Below the pieces are notes generated by a model that worked only from the letters and a program-made list of their open reading frames with translations, ran no database searches and had not been told where the DNA came from. Positions 8,565 through 17,367 of a DNA stretch of 64,000 nt are shown piece by piece. Positions within the stretch are counted from its first letter, which is position 1. Each line of letters starts with the position of its first letter. Position numbers and translations under genes: made by a program. This DNA is from JBBQXY01 sp038209195 (GTDB taxonomy: Bacteria; Chloroflexota; Ktedonobacteria; Ktedonobacterales; Ktedonobacteraceae), in contig JBBQXY010000007.1 of NCBI GenBank assembly GCA_038209195.1, positions 9,617-73,616 of the forward strand. The letters run 5' to 3'.

Positions 8565-11500
8565 TCAGCTTTTATCTTTCTGCGCCTCTTTCAGCAGTTG
8601 CGCAGGTATCAACGCGGGATGCTCTGCAATCAAGCGTAACGTTTCTGCGATGGCACGCTCTAATTGTGGATCAGCGTTATTGACATAATCTTGTGGCGAG
8701 ATATCGACCTCGATATCGGGGTCAGTCCCATAGTTCTCCACATTCCAGCCGACATCCTTGAACCAGGAGGCGAATTCGGGTTGTGTTGTCCGCGTCCCAT
8801 CGGCAAGGGTGTGGTGATATGTATAGCCAATCACGCCTCCCCAGGTGCGCATGCCGATGAGGGGCCCCAATCCTAACAACTTGAAAGTATGGCAAAAAAT
8901 ATCGCCATCCGAGCCTGCATGTTCGTTTGTGAGCACAACCATAGGGCCGCGTGGTGATTCTCTGGGATAGGGAATGGGTTCACTCCAACGGCGAAATTTA
9001 TAACCCACGCGCCGACGGGTCAGTTTCTCCATGAGCAAGGGTGATACATAGCCACCACTGTTCCAGCGTACATCAATGAGCAAGCCGGGGTAGTCGAATT
9101 CGGTCAAATAGCCGCGATGAAATTCAGCATAGCCTTCGGTTCCCATATCGGGAATATGTAAATAGCCTACCTGTCCCTTAGAAAGCTCGTGGACGGTGCG
9201 GCGATTCTCATCAACCCAGTCCCGATAGCGGGCGTTCCATTCTCTACTTAGTGCCTTGACTGTCACGACTCGTGTTTCTTTGCTGTCTGCCTCTTCGATA
9301 GTGAGCTGTACTTCGTTGCGTGCCTGGTACACCAGCAGTTCCTGTGGACTGCGTTGCGCGTTAACCCGTTGCCCGTTGATAGCCAGCACAGCATCACCTT
9401 TATTGACATGAATGCCAGGTGTCGTTAGCGGTGAAGTTGCTGTAGTATCCCAAGTATCGCCCTGGATAATGCGCGCAATGCGGTAGCGTTCATGCTCGCT
9501 ATCGTAACTCCAATCTACGCCCAGAAATCCTTGCCGGTAATAGGGGCCACGCCGATATTCGCCTCCATGTTCATAGGCGTGGGAGGTCCCCAATTCACCC
9601 TGAATCTCCCAGAAGAGGTCTGACAGTTCGGACCGTGAACTGACGCGTTCGATCAGTGGAGCATAGCGATCATAGACACCCTGCCAGTCGAAGCCAGCCA
9701 TATCCTCTACCCAGAAATGTTCGCGCTGCAAACGCCAGGCTTCCGCAAACATCTGTTTCCACTCGGCGGCAGGTTGTACCGACACTTTTATGCGGTGCAG
9801 ATCAATCCAGCCGGTTTCGCGATTGGTTTCACTGCTCTCCGGTTTAGGAGCCTTATCGCCCGCTTTGAGGACGCGAAGGCGATGATTGGAGCGATAAAGC
9901 AGCGTCTTGGCATCACGCGAAAGCGTAAAATTGCTTACACCATCTAGTAGACGCTCATATTTTTGCGTATCAAAATCGTAACTGTAGATATTGCCTTTGG
10001 ATTCGTAAGAGTCGGTGCCCGCATGGAGTTCCCCCTCAATGGGAAAGGTAAGCAATAATGCTTTGCCACGAATGCCGCGTATCGCACTATAGCCTCCCTC
10101 GGAGACTGGAAAAGCTAATACGCGCTTACTAATGCCTTCCAGGTCAATTTCCAGGGCCGATTTTTTTGTGTCTTCTTCCGGCGTTTCCGCTTCTTGTGTG
10201 CTACCTACTTCACTTTCACTTTGAGGTTCGCTCGCGGCACTCTTGTCGTCTTGTGGCGTTTCCGCTTTGACATCGGGAGTGGGTTTCTTTGGGCTAGCGT
10301 TTTCTTTTTCCTTGCTGGCGGGAATTTTGGGCACTGGAATAAAAGGCGAGGGGAGGTCGCGTCGTAGCATGATCGCGTACGGTTTGACACTATTGGGGAA
10401 GTTCAAATCAAACTGGACACTGTCGTGGACGGGGTTAAAGGTGCGCGCACCCAGGAAATACAGGTATTTTCCTTCCGGATCAAAGGATGGAGCGGTATCC
10501 CATAGCACCGGCTCTGTAACGAAATGGGTTTCACCATTCTCCATATTACAGAGTTTGATTGCCCGCGTTTGCGGCGTATTCGCGAAGCTGTAGGCCAACC
10601 AGCTACCGTCAGGCGACCAGGCGATGCCGCTGATATGCTTATAATCACTTTTATCAGCCACGGCGGATGTGCCATCCGCTAGGTTTACGACGATCAACTC
10701 GTTGCGATGATTGGTGATGGCAACAATATCATCGCTCGGCGAAACCGCCATGGAGAGCGCACGTCCGAACTCGATATCGGCGAATGTTTGCGGTTCGCTC
10801 GCATGATCGGGGTCGAAAATCACCAGTGCCTCGCGCCCGATGGCATCGCTAATAACGACGAGGCGCTGCCCATCGTTGAGCCACTGCAGCAGGCGGTAGC
10901 GTACACCATCCGGTTCGCCGTGTTGCAACACTGGCCCTTCCCAATTGCTCATTGAAAATGCTTTACCGCGCGCGGTGAGTGCCAGAGCATAGCCTTGCGG
11001 ATGAATGGTATACGAGTGCAGGTAGCTCGTAGCCGAGACGAATTTGCGATTACGTTGCGTGCGCAGGCTGGGGAGTTCAACCTTAATGTGGCGTACCTGT
11101 TCCTGCGCAGGATCAAAAAGATACAGTTCAGCTCCCGCGTGATAGACCAAGCGCCTTCCATCTGTAGCGAGCGTGCGGGCATAGAAGTCCGCGTGATCTG
11201 TATGGCGTCGCACATCATTGCCACTAGGAGTACAGGAATAGACGTTACCAGTACCTTCAAAGTCGGAGATAAAATAGATGCGCTTTCCTACCCAACAAGG
11301 GGATTCTATGTTGCCTGACAGGTTGAGCAAACGTTGGAAACTGCCACTATCGTTGGCGTCGCACCATAAATAGCCAGCCGCGCCGCCGCGATAGCGTTTC
11401 CAGCGCGCCGGTTCACCGATATTGCGACCCAGCACTGTTCCTCCTTCGGGGCCATACGAGATGGCGTTTGCTCTTCCCACTGGTAACTGTCGGGGTAAGC

Positions 11501-11870
11501 CACCCTCAGGGCTAATCGCGAAAATTACATCATAGCCAGGAGTATATTGGCCAGCATTGCTGGTATAGAGTATCTCATTGCTTGCAGGAGACCAGCCTAA
11601 AACCTGGCACGAGGCTGCTTGAAAAGTTAATCTGCGCGCTGGCCCACCCTCGGCTGGCATGACATAGACTTCACTCGGTCCCTCTTCTCGTGCCACAAAG
11701 GCCAGCATTTGTCCATCGGGCGAGAAACGCGGGTACGTTATTTCGTCCATAGCTGCTGTCAAACGCTCGGCACGACCACCTTCACTCCCAATCAACCAGA
11801 GATCGTCCTCAGCAACAAAAACAATACGGTCCTGGTAAATATGTGGAAAACGTATATACCCTTGAGGCAT
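8565..11870 (-). CDS. Tricorn protease homologue (S41 family)
   Basis: The 1101-residue protein has the tricorn layout: N-terminal beta-propeller blades with repeated F-S-P-D-G-type motifs (about 1-480), a charged linker (about 515-570) rich in P, E, K and S, further propeller strands, a helical segment, a PDZ domain (about 775-865), and a tail-specific protease domain. Catalytic residues align with the known tetrad: Ser763-His764 in T-S-H-A-Y-E, nucleophile Ser987 in G-S-D-G-D, and Glu1045 in V-E-N-Y-G-T-D-P-D. Tricorn complexes cleave oligopeptides released by larger proteases in the cytoplasm; no signal peptide is present. The start follows AAGGAG with five-base spacing. The acidic linker is longer than I would expect for the archaeal enzyme. 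Confidence 0.92.
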   Translation of the reverse strand: MPQGYIRFPHIYQDRIVFVAEDDLWLIGSEGGRAERLTAAMDEITYPRFSPDGQMLAFVAREEGPSEVYVMPAEGGPARRLTFQAASCQVLGWSPASNEILYTSNAGQYTPGYDVIFAISPEGGLPRQLPVGRANAISYGPEGGTVLGRNIGEPARWKRYRGGAAGYLWCDANDSGSFQRLLNLSGNIESPCWVGKRIYFISDFEGTGNVYSCTPSGNDVRRHTDHADFYARTLATDGRRLVYHAGAELYLFDPAQEQVRHIKVELPSLRTQRNRKFVSATSYLHSYTIHPQGYALALTARGKAFSMSNWEGPVLQHGEPDGVRYRLLQWLNDGQRLVVISDAIGREALVIFDPDHASEPQTFADIEFGRALSMAVSPSDDIVAITNHRNELIVVNLADGTSAVADKSDYKHISGIAWSPDGSWLAYSFANTPQTRAIKLCNMENGETHFVTEPVLWDTAPSFDPEGKYLYFLGARTFNPVHDSVQFDLNFPNSVKPYAIMLRRDLPSPFIPVPKIPASKEKENASPKKPTPDVKAETPQDDKSAASEPQSESEVGSTQEAETPEEDTKKSALEIDLEGISKRVLAFPVSEGGYSAIRGIRGKALLLTFPIEGELHAGTDSYESKGNIYSYDFDTQKYERLLDGVSNFTLSRDAKTLLYRSNHRLRVLKAGDKAPKPESSETNRETGWIDLHRIKVSVQPAAEWKQMFAEAWRLQREHFWVEDMAGFDWQGVYDRYAPLIERVSSRSELSDLFWEIQGELGTSHAYEHGGEYRRGPYYRQGFLGVDWSYDSEHERYRIARIIQGDTWDTTATSPLTTPGIHVNKGDAVLAINGQRVNAQRSPQELLVYQARNEVQLTIEEADSKETRVVTVKALSREWNARYRDWVDENRRTVHELSKGQVGYLHIPDMGTEGYAEFHRGYLTEFDYPGLLIDVRWNSGGYVSPLLMEKLTRRRVGYKFRRWSEPIPYPRESPRGPMVVLTNEHAGSDGDIFCHTFKLLGLGPLIGMRTWGGVIGYTYHHTLADGTRTTQPEFASWFKDVGWNVENYGTDPDIEVDISPQDYVNNADPQLERAIAETLRLIAEHPALIPAQLLKEAQKDKS

Positions 11871-12192
11871 AGGAACTCCTTAATTTATCTAAAAGTCTTG
11901 TCTATATTAGCAGTAAAAAAATTTAGCAGGGATGCCATAGTTTGGCATTGAGTGGGTGTTTGGTTGGTTAATACAAAACTATTGTGCCTGTCCTACCGCA
12001 AAAAGATGCGCTATACAGCAACAATGCTTCGTTTCAGTTTCTAAACGGTGAAATATATTGTAGCACAGCCGTATTAACAATGTCGAGTAGCCGTATGGTA
12101 AATTTCCTGCCCTCCTCTTGCCATGCTGTTCTGATTATGGTACTCTTGGCTGGCAATAATGTAGAAAATATCTGCTAGGAGAAAATCGTTCA
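11871..12192. other. Divergent intergenic region, no gene
   Basis: This 322-bp gap separates the divergent tricorn and FKBP genes and should hold both promoters. The only clear structure is a 6-bp inverted repeat, ATGCCA-N5-TGGCAT at 11932-11948. A TAATAT box lies about 40 bp upstream of the tricorn start on the minus strand, without a convincing -35 partner. Short open frames here lack ribosome sites. Confidence 0.4.
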
Positions 12193-12861
12193 ATGACGCA
12201 AACTGAGAATAAACAAAAAAATGTAACACAAAAACTGACTAAACCAGGACAACGCCAGCAAGAACGGTTGATGCGTATTGAGCACCGCCGCCGCAGACGA
12301 CGCATTTGGAGTAGTATCCTGGTGGCTGTAGTGGTAATTGGTCTGGCTGGAGTAATCTTCTGGCAGTATCAGCGCATCACCTCCCTACAGTTAGTTCAGC
12401 AAGAAGCGCAACACGCGCAACAATTAGCCAAAAATGCTACAGCCACAGCCTTAGTCTCGACCCCTACCCCTTCGTCTGGCCCAGCGACACCTCCGCCCAT
12501 CACCACTGGCGGTACGCCAACGAAATTAGCCGGTGGTTTGGAATATCTTGATATTAAAGTAGGGAGTGGTACTGCCGCCCAAACGGGCAGTGCGGTATCT
12601 GTACAATACACTGGTTGGCTTGCCAGTAATGGGCAAAAGTTTGATAGTTCCTATGATCATGGTGGACAACCCTTCACTCTGACACTTGGTCAACACCAGG
12701 TTATTCCAGGTTGGGAAGAGGGATTGATTGGTATGAAGCCAGGTGGCACACGCCGCATGCTTATTCCAGCCGCCTTGGGCTATGGAGCACAAGGTTCTGG
12801 TACCGCTATCCCACCCAATTCAACCCTGATTTTTGATGTAACAATGATCAGTGTGCAGTAG
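12193..12861 (+). CDS. Membrane-anchored FKBP-type peptidyl-prolyl cis-trans isomerase
   Basis: The 222-residue protein starts with a basic cytoplasmic segment (a run of Arg at 32-37), one transmembrane helix (about 39-57), a short coiled region and a P/T/S-rich linker (80-112), then an FKBP domain (about 115-222). Family hallmarks include V-Q-Y-T-G-W, F-D-S-S-Y-D, F-T-L-G-type Q-V-I-P-G-W-E-E-G, G-G-T-R-R-M-L-I-P, and L-G-Y-G ending with P-P-N-S-T-L-I-F-D-V. The topology (basic N-terminus inside) places the isomerase outside the membrane, where it would assist folding of secreted proteins. AGGAG precedes the ATG. It converges with the membrane protein gene at 12886. Confidence 0.9.
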   Translation: MTQTENKQKNVTQKLTKPGQRQQERLMRIEHRRRRRRIWSSILVAVVVIGLAGVIFWQYQRITSLQLVQQEAQHAQQLAKNATATALVSTPTPSSGPATPPPITTGGTPTKLAGGLEYLDIKVGSGTAAQTGSAVSVQYTGWLASNGQKFDSSYDHGGQPFTLTLGQHQVIPGWEEGLIGMKPGGTRRMLIPAALGYGAQGSGTAIPPNSTLIFDVTMISVQ

Positions 12862-12885
12862 AGGCAGTAACATATGTGACAATCT

Positions 12886-13467
12886 CTATACTGGCAGTGG
12901 ATTTGTCGGAGTTGCACCTGGCATAGAAGTTGCGCTTGTTTGCTGCATGGCTGAAACCGATTGGCCGCCTATGATCTCTCTTGTTGTGCGCCAAGTATAG
13001 AGGAGGGAGAAACAGGCACCGACAATCAAGAATCCCCGGAATATGTGAAGTGGTAGTACTGAAATAGTGATGACGCTGCTATCATCAGCGAGATTGGCTG
13101 CGAGCAGAAGTTGGGCCACTACAACCAATTGCATGAGAGTACTCCAAAGAAGAAAGAACCAATTGGGGCAGCGACTAGTACCCCAGATGCTTGCGTAGAT
13201 GAATGGGAGCAAGAGGGTTATCGCCCCGAAAAGGAGGCTGCATCCAGTAATTAGAGGGTCTTTTTGAATAATGGGGATAAAGAGTCCTAAGAGTGTTCCC
13301 AATGGTGTCATTACACCGGACCAATCACTGAATTTCCATGATGGCTCTTTGCCAGCTTGCTCTTTCCACTGATGACCTTTTTCAAAAGCTATATATAAAG
13401 GTAGCACTAAAGCCAGAACCAGGATCAAGACGCTGAGAAAGAACATACCTTTATCAATACTACCCAT
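12886..13467 (-). CDS. Four-helix membrane protein of unknown function
   Basis: The frame could extend to 13575, but GGAGG lies eight bases before the ATG at 13467, which gives a 193-residue protein beginning M-G-S-I-D. It has four strongly hydrophobic helices (roughly residues 7-28, 53-70, 78-100 and 105-130, with a further one near 140-160) and a short polar C-terminus rich in S, T, A and P. No family is recognised. It lies 120 bp downstream of the Ser/Thr kinase-WD40 gene on the same strand and may be co-transcribed with it. It ends 24 bp from the convergent FKBP gene. Confidence 0.6.
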   Translation of the reverse strand: MGSIDKGMFFLSVLILVLALVLPLYIAFEKGHQWKEQAGKEPSWKFSDWSGVMTPLGTLLGLFIPIIQKDPLITGCSLLFGAITLLLPFIYASIWGTSRCPNWFFLLWSTLMQLVVVAQLLLAANLADDSSVITISVLPLHIFRGFLIVGACFSLLYTWRTTREIIGGQSVSAMQQTSATSMPGATPTNPLPV

Positions 13468-13587
13468 AATAAGAACCTCCATTGTGAATATTTTATAGAA
13501 GAGAAGCTTGTTTTCATTTTTCTTATTGTGAGTATAAAGAAAGAGGATGTTCAATTCATGTGCAATATTACCCATAGTATTACCAGG

Positions 13588-15573
13588 TTATCCAGCATCC
13601 CAGATTTGTACTGTGGTATCATTTCCGCCGGAAGCAACGCGTGTACCGTCAGGCGACCATGCCACCGCTCTTACATCGTCTCTATGGCCTTCGTACGTGA
13701 AGAAAGTGCGTTTGGTGAAAACCTCGTGTCCGGTATTTGCATCCCACACATGGACAGTACCATCGTTGCTCGCGGAGGCAATGCGTGTGCTATTAGGTGA
13801 CCATGACACCGCGTTAATCCAGGAGCCATGGTCGGCGTGGACGTAGACGAAACGTCCGTCCGTCGCATTCCAAAGTCGCACAGTGTTATCCCAGGAGCCG
13901 GAAGCCAGACGTGCGCCATTAGGTGACCAGGCTACCGTCTTCACCCAACCTGTATGTGCGCTATAAATCAAGCTGTTCTTCCGGGCTACCTTTTCCTCCT
14001 GTACCAGGATGCCCCGTATCTGCTCGTAGGGCCAGACCTGCACTGTCTTATCATCGCTGGCGGAAGCGATGTAACGACCATCGGGCGACCACGTCAGCGC
14101 GTTGATCATAGCCAGGGGAGAATGTCCATGGTAAATGCCAAGCATATCTCCGGTAAACGCATCCCAGACCTGTATTGTACGATCATAGCCTGCGGATGCG
14201 ATGTACTTGCCATCGGGCGACCAAGCTAGTGTCGTCACGATATTAGTATGGCCTCGATAGAGCAGCCGTGTGCGTCCTGTCTGCACGTTCCATATCTGCA
14301 CCGTTGAATCTGCTCCTGCGGAGGCAATGGAGGTGCCATCAGGCGACCACATGATCGCCTTGATCCACGCGGCGTGTTCAGGATAGTCCATCAAGCTGTT
14401 CCCTGTTACAGCATCCCACACTTGTACCGTTTTATCCGCACTTGCGGAGGCGATGTATTTTCCATTGGGCGACCAGGCGAGACCGAGTACTCGTTCCTTG
14501 TGACCGTGATAGGTCACCAGGGTCGTTCCCATTGGAGGAAGCCTTCGCGTAGTTGATAATGGTAGAAGTCCAGCTTGCGACTCAATCCGTAGCGTTCCTA
14601 TCTGTGCAGTTGGTTGCCGGGCGCTGATCCTCTGCAATTCCTGCTGGATGATGACCGTGCTGGATGGCCGCTTATTCTCATCCAGGTCAACCATCTGTAG
14701 AATAAGTGCCTCAAGTTCAGCCGGTACGCGTTGAACGATAGGCAGAAGAGGTGCAAAGCGAAACGGATTGAGGGCCGGATTGTGTCCTGAGAGCAGTTGA
14801 TGGAGGGTAGCGCCCAGGCTATATATATCAGCACGCGGCGACGTCTGCACTTTGCCGTATTGTTCGGGGGCAGCATAGCCTACTGATCCAAAGGGGATAG
14901 TGTCTCTGAGTTGTCCCAGTTTAAAGTGGCGAGCAATACCAAAATCTATCAAAACGAGTTGCCCATTGGGCATTCTTATGATATTGGCTGGTTTGAGGTC
15001 GCGAAAGATGATAGGTGGCTGTCGGGTGTGCAAATAATCCAACGCGGTACACAGTTGTATGCCAATAGTAATAACTTCCTCGAGAGGCATGTATCCTTCG
15101 GCCCAGTTGGTCAGATATTCCTCCAACGTTGGCCCCTCGATGAAATCCATGAGCAAATACCAGCGTCCGTCTTCGCTAAAATGATCGTAGATACGTGGAA
15201 TGTTTGGATGCATCAGGCTGGCCAGCAGGTGCGCCTCTCCTTGAAAGGCATCGACGGACTGGCTGGCTTCCTCAGAATTGAGCGTGGTCAGCCTCATTTC
15301 CTTCACCGCTATAAAACGGTTGCCAAACTTCGTATCTTCCGCCTTGTAAACTGCGCCCATCCCACCTTGACCCACAAGTGAGTGAATACGATACCTCTGC
15401 TTCAGTACATGATTCGCCGGAAGCGTTCCTATTGCAGTATGAAGAAATGCATGTGTTGAAGTTTCCAGAAACGAGGAAGTATCTGGCAAAGAGGCACCGC
15501 AAGCGAAGCAGAGCCGCGCCTGTAGCTGATTTGCTGCACCGCACCTGGCGCAGTACAAGGTGGAAGTAACCAT
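13588..15573 (-). CDS. Ser/Thr protein kinase with zinc ribbon and seven WD40 repeats
   Basis: The 661-residue protein begins with a zinc ribbon (C8-x2-C11 and C22-x2-C25), followed by a Hanks-type kinase domain (about 61-320). Visible kinase elements are G-Q-G-G-M-G (68-73), the ATP-anchoring Lys91, R-D-L-K-P-A-N with catalytic Asp192 (the usual His of HRD is Phe here), D210-F-G and A-P-E-Q-Y-G. A linker leads to seven W-S-P-D/N-G-type WD40 repeats (about 350-661), enough for a closed propeller. No transmembrane helix is present, so it is a cytoplasmic kinase that probably docks partners through the propeller. The zinc-ribbon/kinase/WD40 arrangement is common in Ktedonobacteria and some actinobacteria. 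Confidence 0.92.
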   Translation of the reverse strand: MVTSTLYCARCGAANQLQARLCFACGASLPDTSSFLETSTHAFLHTAIGTLPANHVLKQRYRIHSLVGQGGMGAVYKAEDTKFGNRFIAVKEMRLTTLNSEEASQSVDAFQGEAHLLASLMHPNIPRIYDHFSEDGRWYLLMDFIEGPTLEEYLTNWAEGYMPLEEVITIGIQLCTALDYLHTRQPPIIFRDLKPANIIRMPNGQLVLIDFGIARHFKLGQLRDTIPFGSVGYAAPEQYGKVQTSPRADIYSLGATLHQLLSGHNPALNPFRFAPLLPIVQRVPAELEALILQMVDLDENKRPSSTVIIQQELQRISARQPTAQIGTLRIESQAGLLPLSTTRRLPPMGTTLVTYHGHKERVLGLAWSPNGKYIASASADKTVQVWDAVTGNSLMDYPEHAAWIKAIMWSPDGTSIASAGADSTVQIWNVQTGRTRLLYRGHTNIVTTLAWSPDGKYIASAGYDRTIQVWDAFTGDMLGIYHGHSPLAMINALTWSPDGRYIASASDDKTVQVWPYEQIRGILVQEEKVARKNSLIYSAHTGWVKTVAWSPNGARLASGSWDNTVRLWNATDGRFVYVHADHGSWINAVSWSPNSTRIASASNDGTVHVWDANTGHEVFTKRTFFTYEGHRDDVRAVAWSPDGTRVASGGNDTTVQIWDAG

Positions 15574-15737
15574 ATAACCTACTTCTCGCTGGCCTGAACA
15601 TGCTTGTCTTTGTTCATACTAGCATAGGGGAAATGGTCAGTCAATGTGCTTACGAGAGCTGATCGTAAAATTTGTTGTAGGCAAGCAGCCGAGTGGAGGA
15701 GCCGATGTAGCGACCAATGCCCAGTTATTTTTCCTTT

Positions 15738-16913
15738 TTAAGCGGTGGCTATACTACCTTGCTGTGGTGGTACTTGATTTGTTTGTGGCGGAGCGATTTG
15801 TAAGGTGAAACAAAAAGTAGCTCCCTTTCCCTCTTCGCTTTCCACCCATATGCGACCTCGATGGCGTTCCACGAGGTCTGCCACAATTGCCAGGCCCAAA
15901 CCGAGCCCTGATGGTGACCTGTGACTTGATCCCTCAATCTGGTAAAATGGCTCGAATATGCGTTGCTGAAGCTCTTTAGGTATGCCAGGGCCATAGTCCT
16001 GCACGCAGGTCGTAACAGTATGGGCATCAGAGAGTAGCTTGACCAGGATTGTCTCCGCTGTTGGCGCATACTTAATGGCATTGGTCAGTAGATTGGTCAG
16101 CACCTGTCCAATGCGCTCACGATCGCCCCAAACCGTTGCCCCCGTCAAGCCCTCTTGCACAATGCTTTGTTGTTCCGTCGTGAGTTGGATGTCTGTCACC
16201 ACTTCCTGCACTAATTCATCGAATGCGAACGCGCTCTCGCGCAGTTGGAGTTTCCCGCCTTCTATGCGATTAATGTCCAGCAAATCATTCACAAGGCCGG
16301 TCAGTCGATTGACCTGCTGATCCATTCTTGCCGCTAACTTCATTCCCTGCTCGTCTTGCGCCCGTTGACATCGTCTGCCAAGCAGTTGTGAATATCCTTT
16401 CAAACTACTCAGTGGCGTTTTGAGTTCGTGAACGACCATACTGGTAAACTCGTTTCTTCGCGCCTCTTGTTCGTCCCTTACCAGTTGCTCGCGCACTAAA
16501 CGCTCGCGCTCTTGTTCTGCTTTCCGGCGTTCGATTGCATAGCGAATCAGGCGATGCAACAATTCTCCCTGTAGCAAATCCTTGGTAATGTAGTCATCCG
16601 CACCGGACTGTAATGCCTGGATGTCGATATCTTCCCCGCTCGCGCCCGTTAATACAATAATTGGGCGATTGTAGCCACCGCGCCGCGCCTCTTTTAGTAA
16701 ATCGAGGCCACTTTCGGCTCCCAGTTGATAATCCACCAGGCAAAGATCGTGATCCTCCCGTTGCATGTGGGCAAGGCCATCCTCGTACCGCTGTTCCCAT
16801 AAGACCGTGTAACGGGTATGAGGCACTTTTGCCAGCACCTTCTTCAGCAGTATATAATCTTCCTCGTCGTCCTCAACGAGCAGAACGACCGTTTGTTGTG
16901 TCTTTATAGGCAC
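15738..16913 (-). CDS. Receiver-histidine kinase hybrid
   Basis: A GTG at 16913 preceded by GAGGAG is the best start; a TTG at 16943 is also in frame. The product (391 residues) has an N-terminal receiver domain (about 5-120; acidic pair E-D-D-E-E-D, phospho-acceptor Asp in L-C-L-V-D-Y, conserved T/Lys in S-G-A-D-D-Y-I-T-K), then a HisKA domain with the phospho-His in V-V-H-E-L-K-T-P-L, and a HATPase domain with N-A-I-K-Y, D-Y-G-P-G-I and G-L-G-L-A-I boxes. There is no membrane segment. It overlaps the preceding response regulator by 41 bp and is the third gene of a cascade, so it probably receives phosphate or signal from the upstream kinase. Confidence 0.88.
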   Translation of the reverse strand: MPIKTQQTVVLLVEDDEEDYILLKKVLAKVPHTRYTVLWEQRYEDGLAHMQREDHDLCLVDYQLGAESGLDLLKEARRGGYNRPIIVLTGASGEDIDIQALQSGADDYITKDLLQGELLHRLIRYAIERRKAEQERERLVREQLVRDEQEARRNEFTSMVVHELKTPLSSLKGYSQLLGRRCQRAQDEQGMKLAARMDQQVNRLTGLVNDLLDINRIEGGKLQLRESAFAFDELVQEVVTDIQLTTEQQSIVQEGLTGATVWGDRERIGQVLTNLLTNAIKYAPTAETILVKLLSDAHTVTTCVQDYGPGIPKELQQRIFEPFYQIEGSSHRSPSGLGLGLAIVADLVERHRGRIWVESEEGKGATFCFTLQIAPPQTNQVPPQQGSIATA

Positions 16914-17367
16914 CTTTGTTCTCCTCAGTTGGTAGAGTGACAATCTCGAACCAATATTTGCCCAGTGTTTGCATTACTTCAACGAGCCGTTCAAATGTCA
17001 CGGGCTTGGTAATGAACGAGTTGACGCCCAACTTATAGGATCGATAGATGTCCTCCTCTGCCTTCGAGGTGGTAAAAACGACAATGGGGATATCTTTCAC
17101 ATCAGGGTGAGCTTTGATCTCTTTGAGAGCCTCGCGCCCGTCCTTCTTCGGCATATTCAAATCGAGGAGAATGACGCCAGGACGTGGTGCCTTCTCCTCT
17201 TCCGTATAGGCACTGCGATGAAACAGGTAATCCAGTAGCTCCTCGCCGTCTTGCACCCAGTAGAGCTGATTGAGCAGTTTCCCCTGGTGCAGTGCCTTTT
17301 GCGTTAGCAAAATATCATCTTCATCATCATCTGCCATCAAAATGACAATGGGCGTGTTTTTCGTCAT
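16873..17367 (-). CDS. Single-domain response regulator, Rcp1-like
   Basis: The 164-residue protein is a receiver domain alone. The acidic pocket is D13-D14-D15, the phospho-acceptor is Asp69 in L-L-D-L-N-M-P, and the T-T-S and F-I-T-K-P motifs supply the switch Thr/Ser and Lys. A C-terminal extension of about 20 residues has no domain. The long alpha-beta insertion (H-R-S-A-Y-T-E-E-E-K) is typical of the Rcp1 class that partners phytochrome-like kinases. It starts within an ATGA overlap with the stop codon of the upstream kinase and overlaps the following receiver-kinase gene, so all three are translationally coupled. Confidence 0.92.
   Translation of the reverse strand: MTKNTPIVILMADDDEDDILLTQKALHQGKLLNQLYWVQDGEELLDYLFHRSAYTEEEKAPRPGVILLDLNMPKKDGREALKEIKAHPDVKDIPIVVFTTSKAEEDIYRSYKLGVNSFITKPVTFERLVEVMQTLGKYWFEIVTLPTEENKGAYKDTTNGRSAR

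Noticed and set aside
13588..14560. Regularly spaced similar DNA segments that might suggest a CRISPR-like array.
   Set aside because: They encode the seven WD40 repeats of the kinase, are imperfect, and have no constant repeat length or unique spacers.
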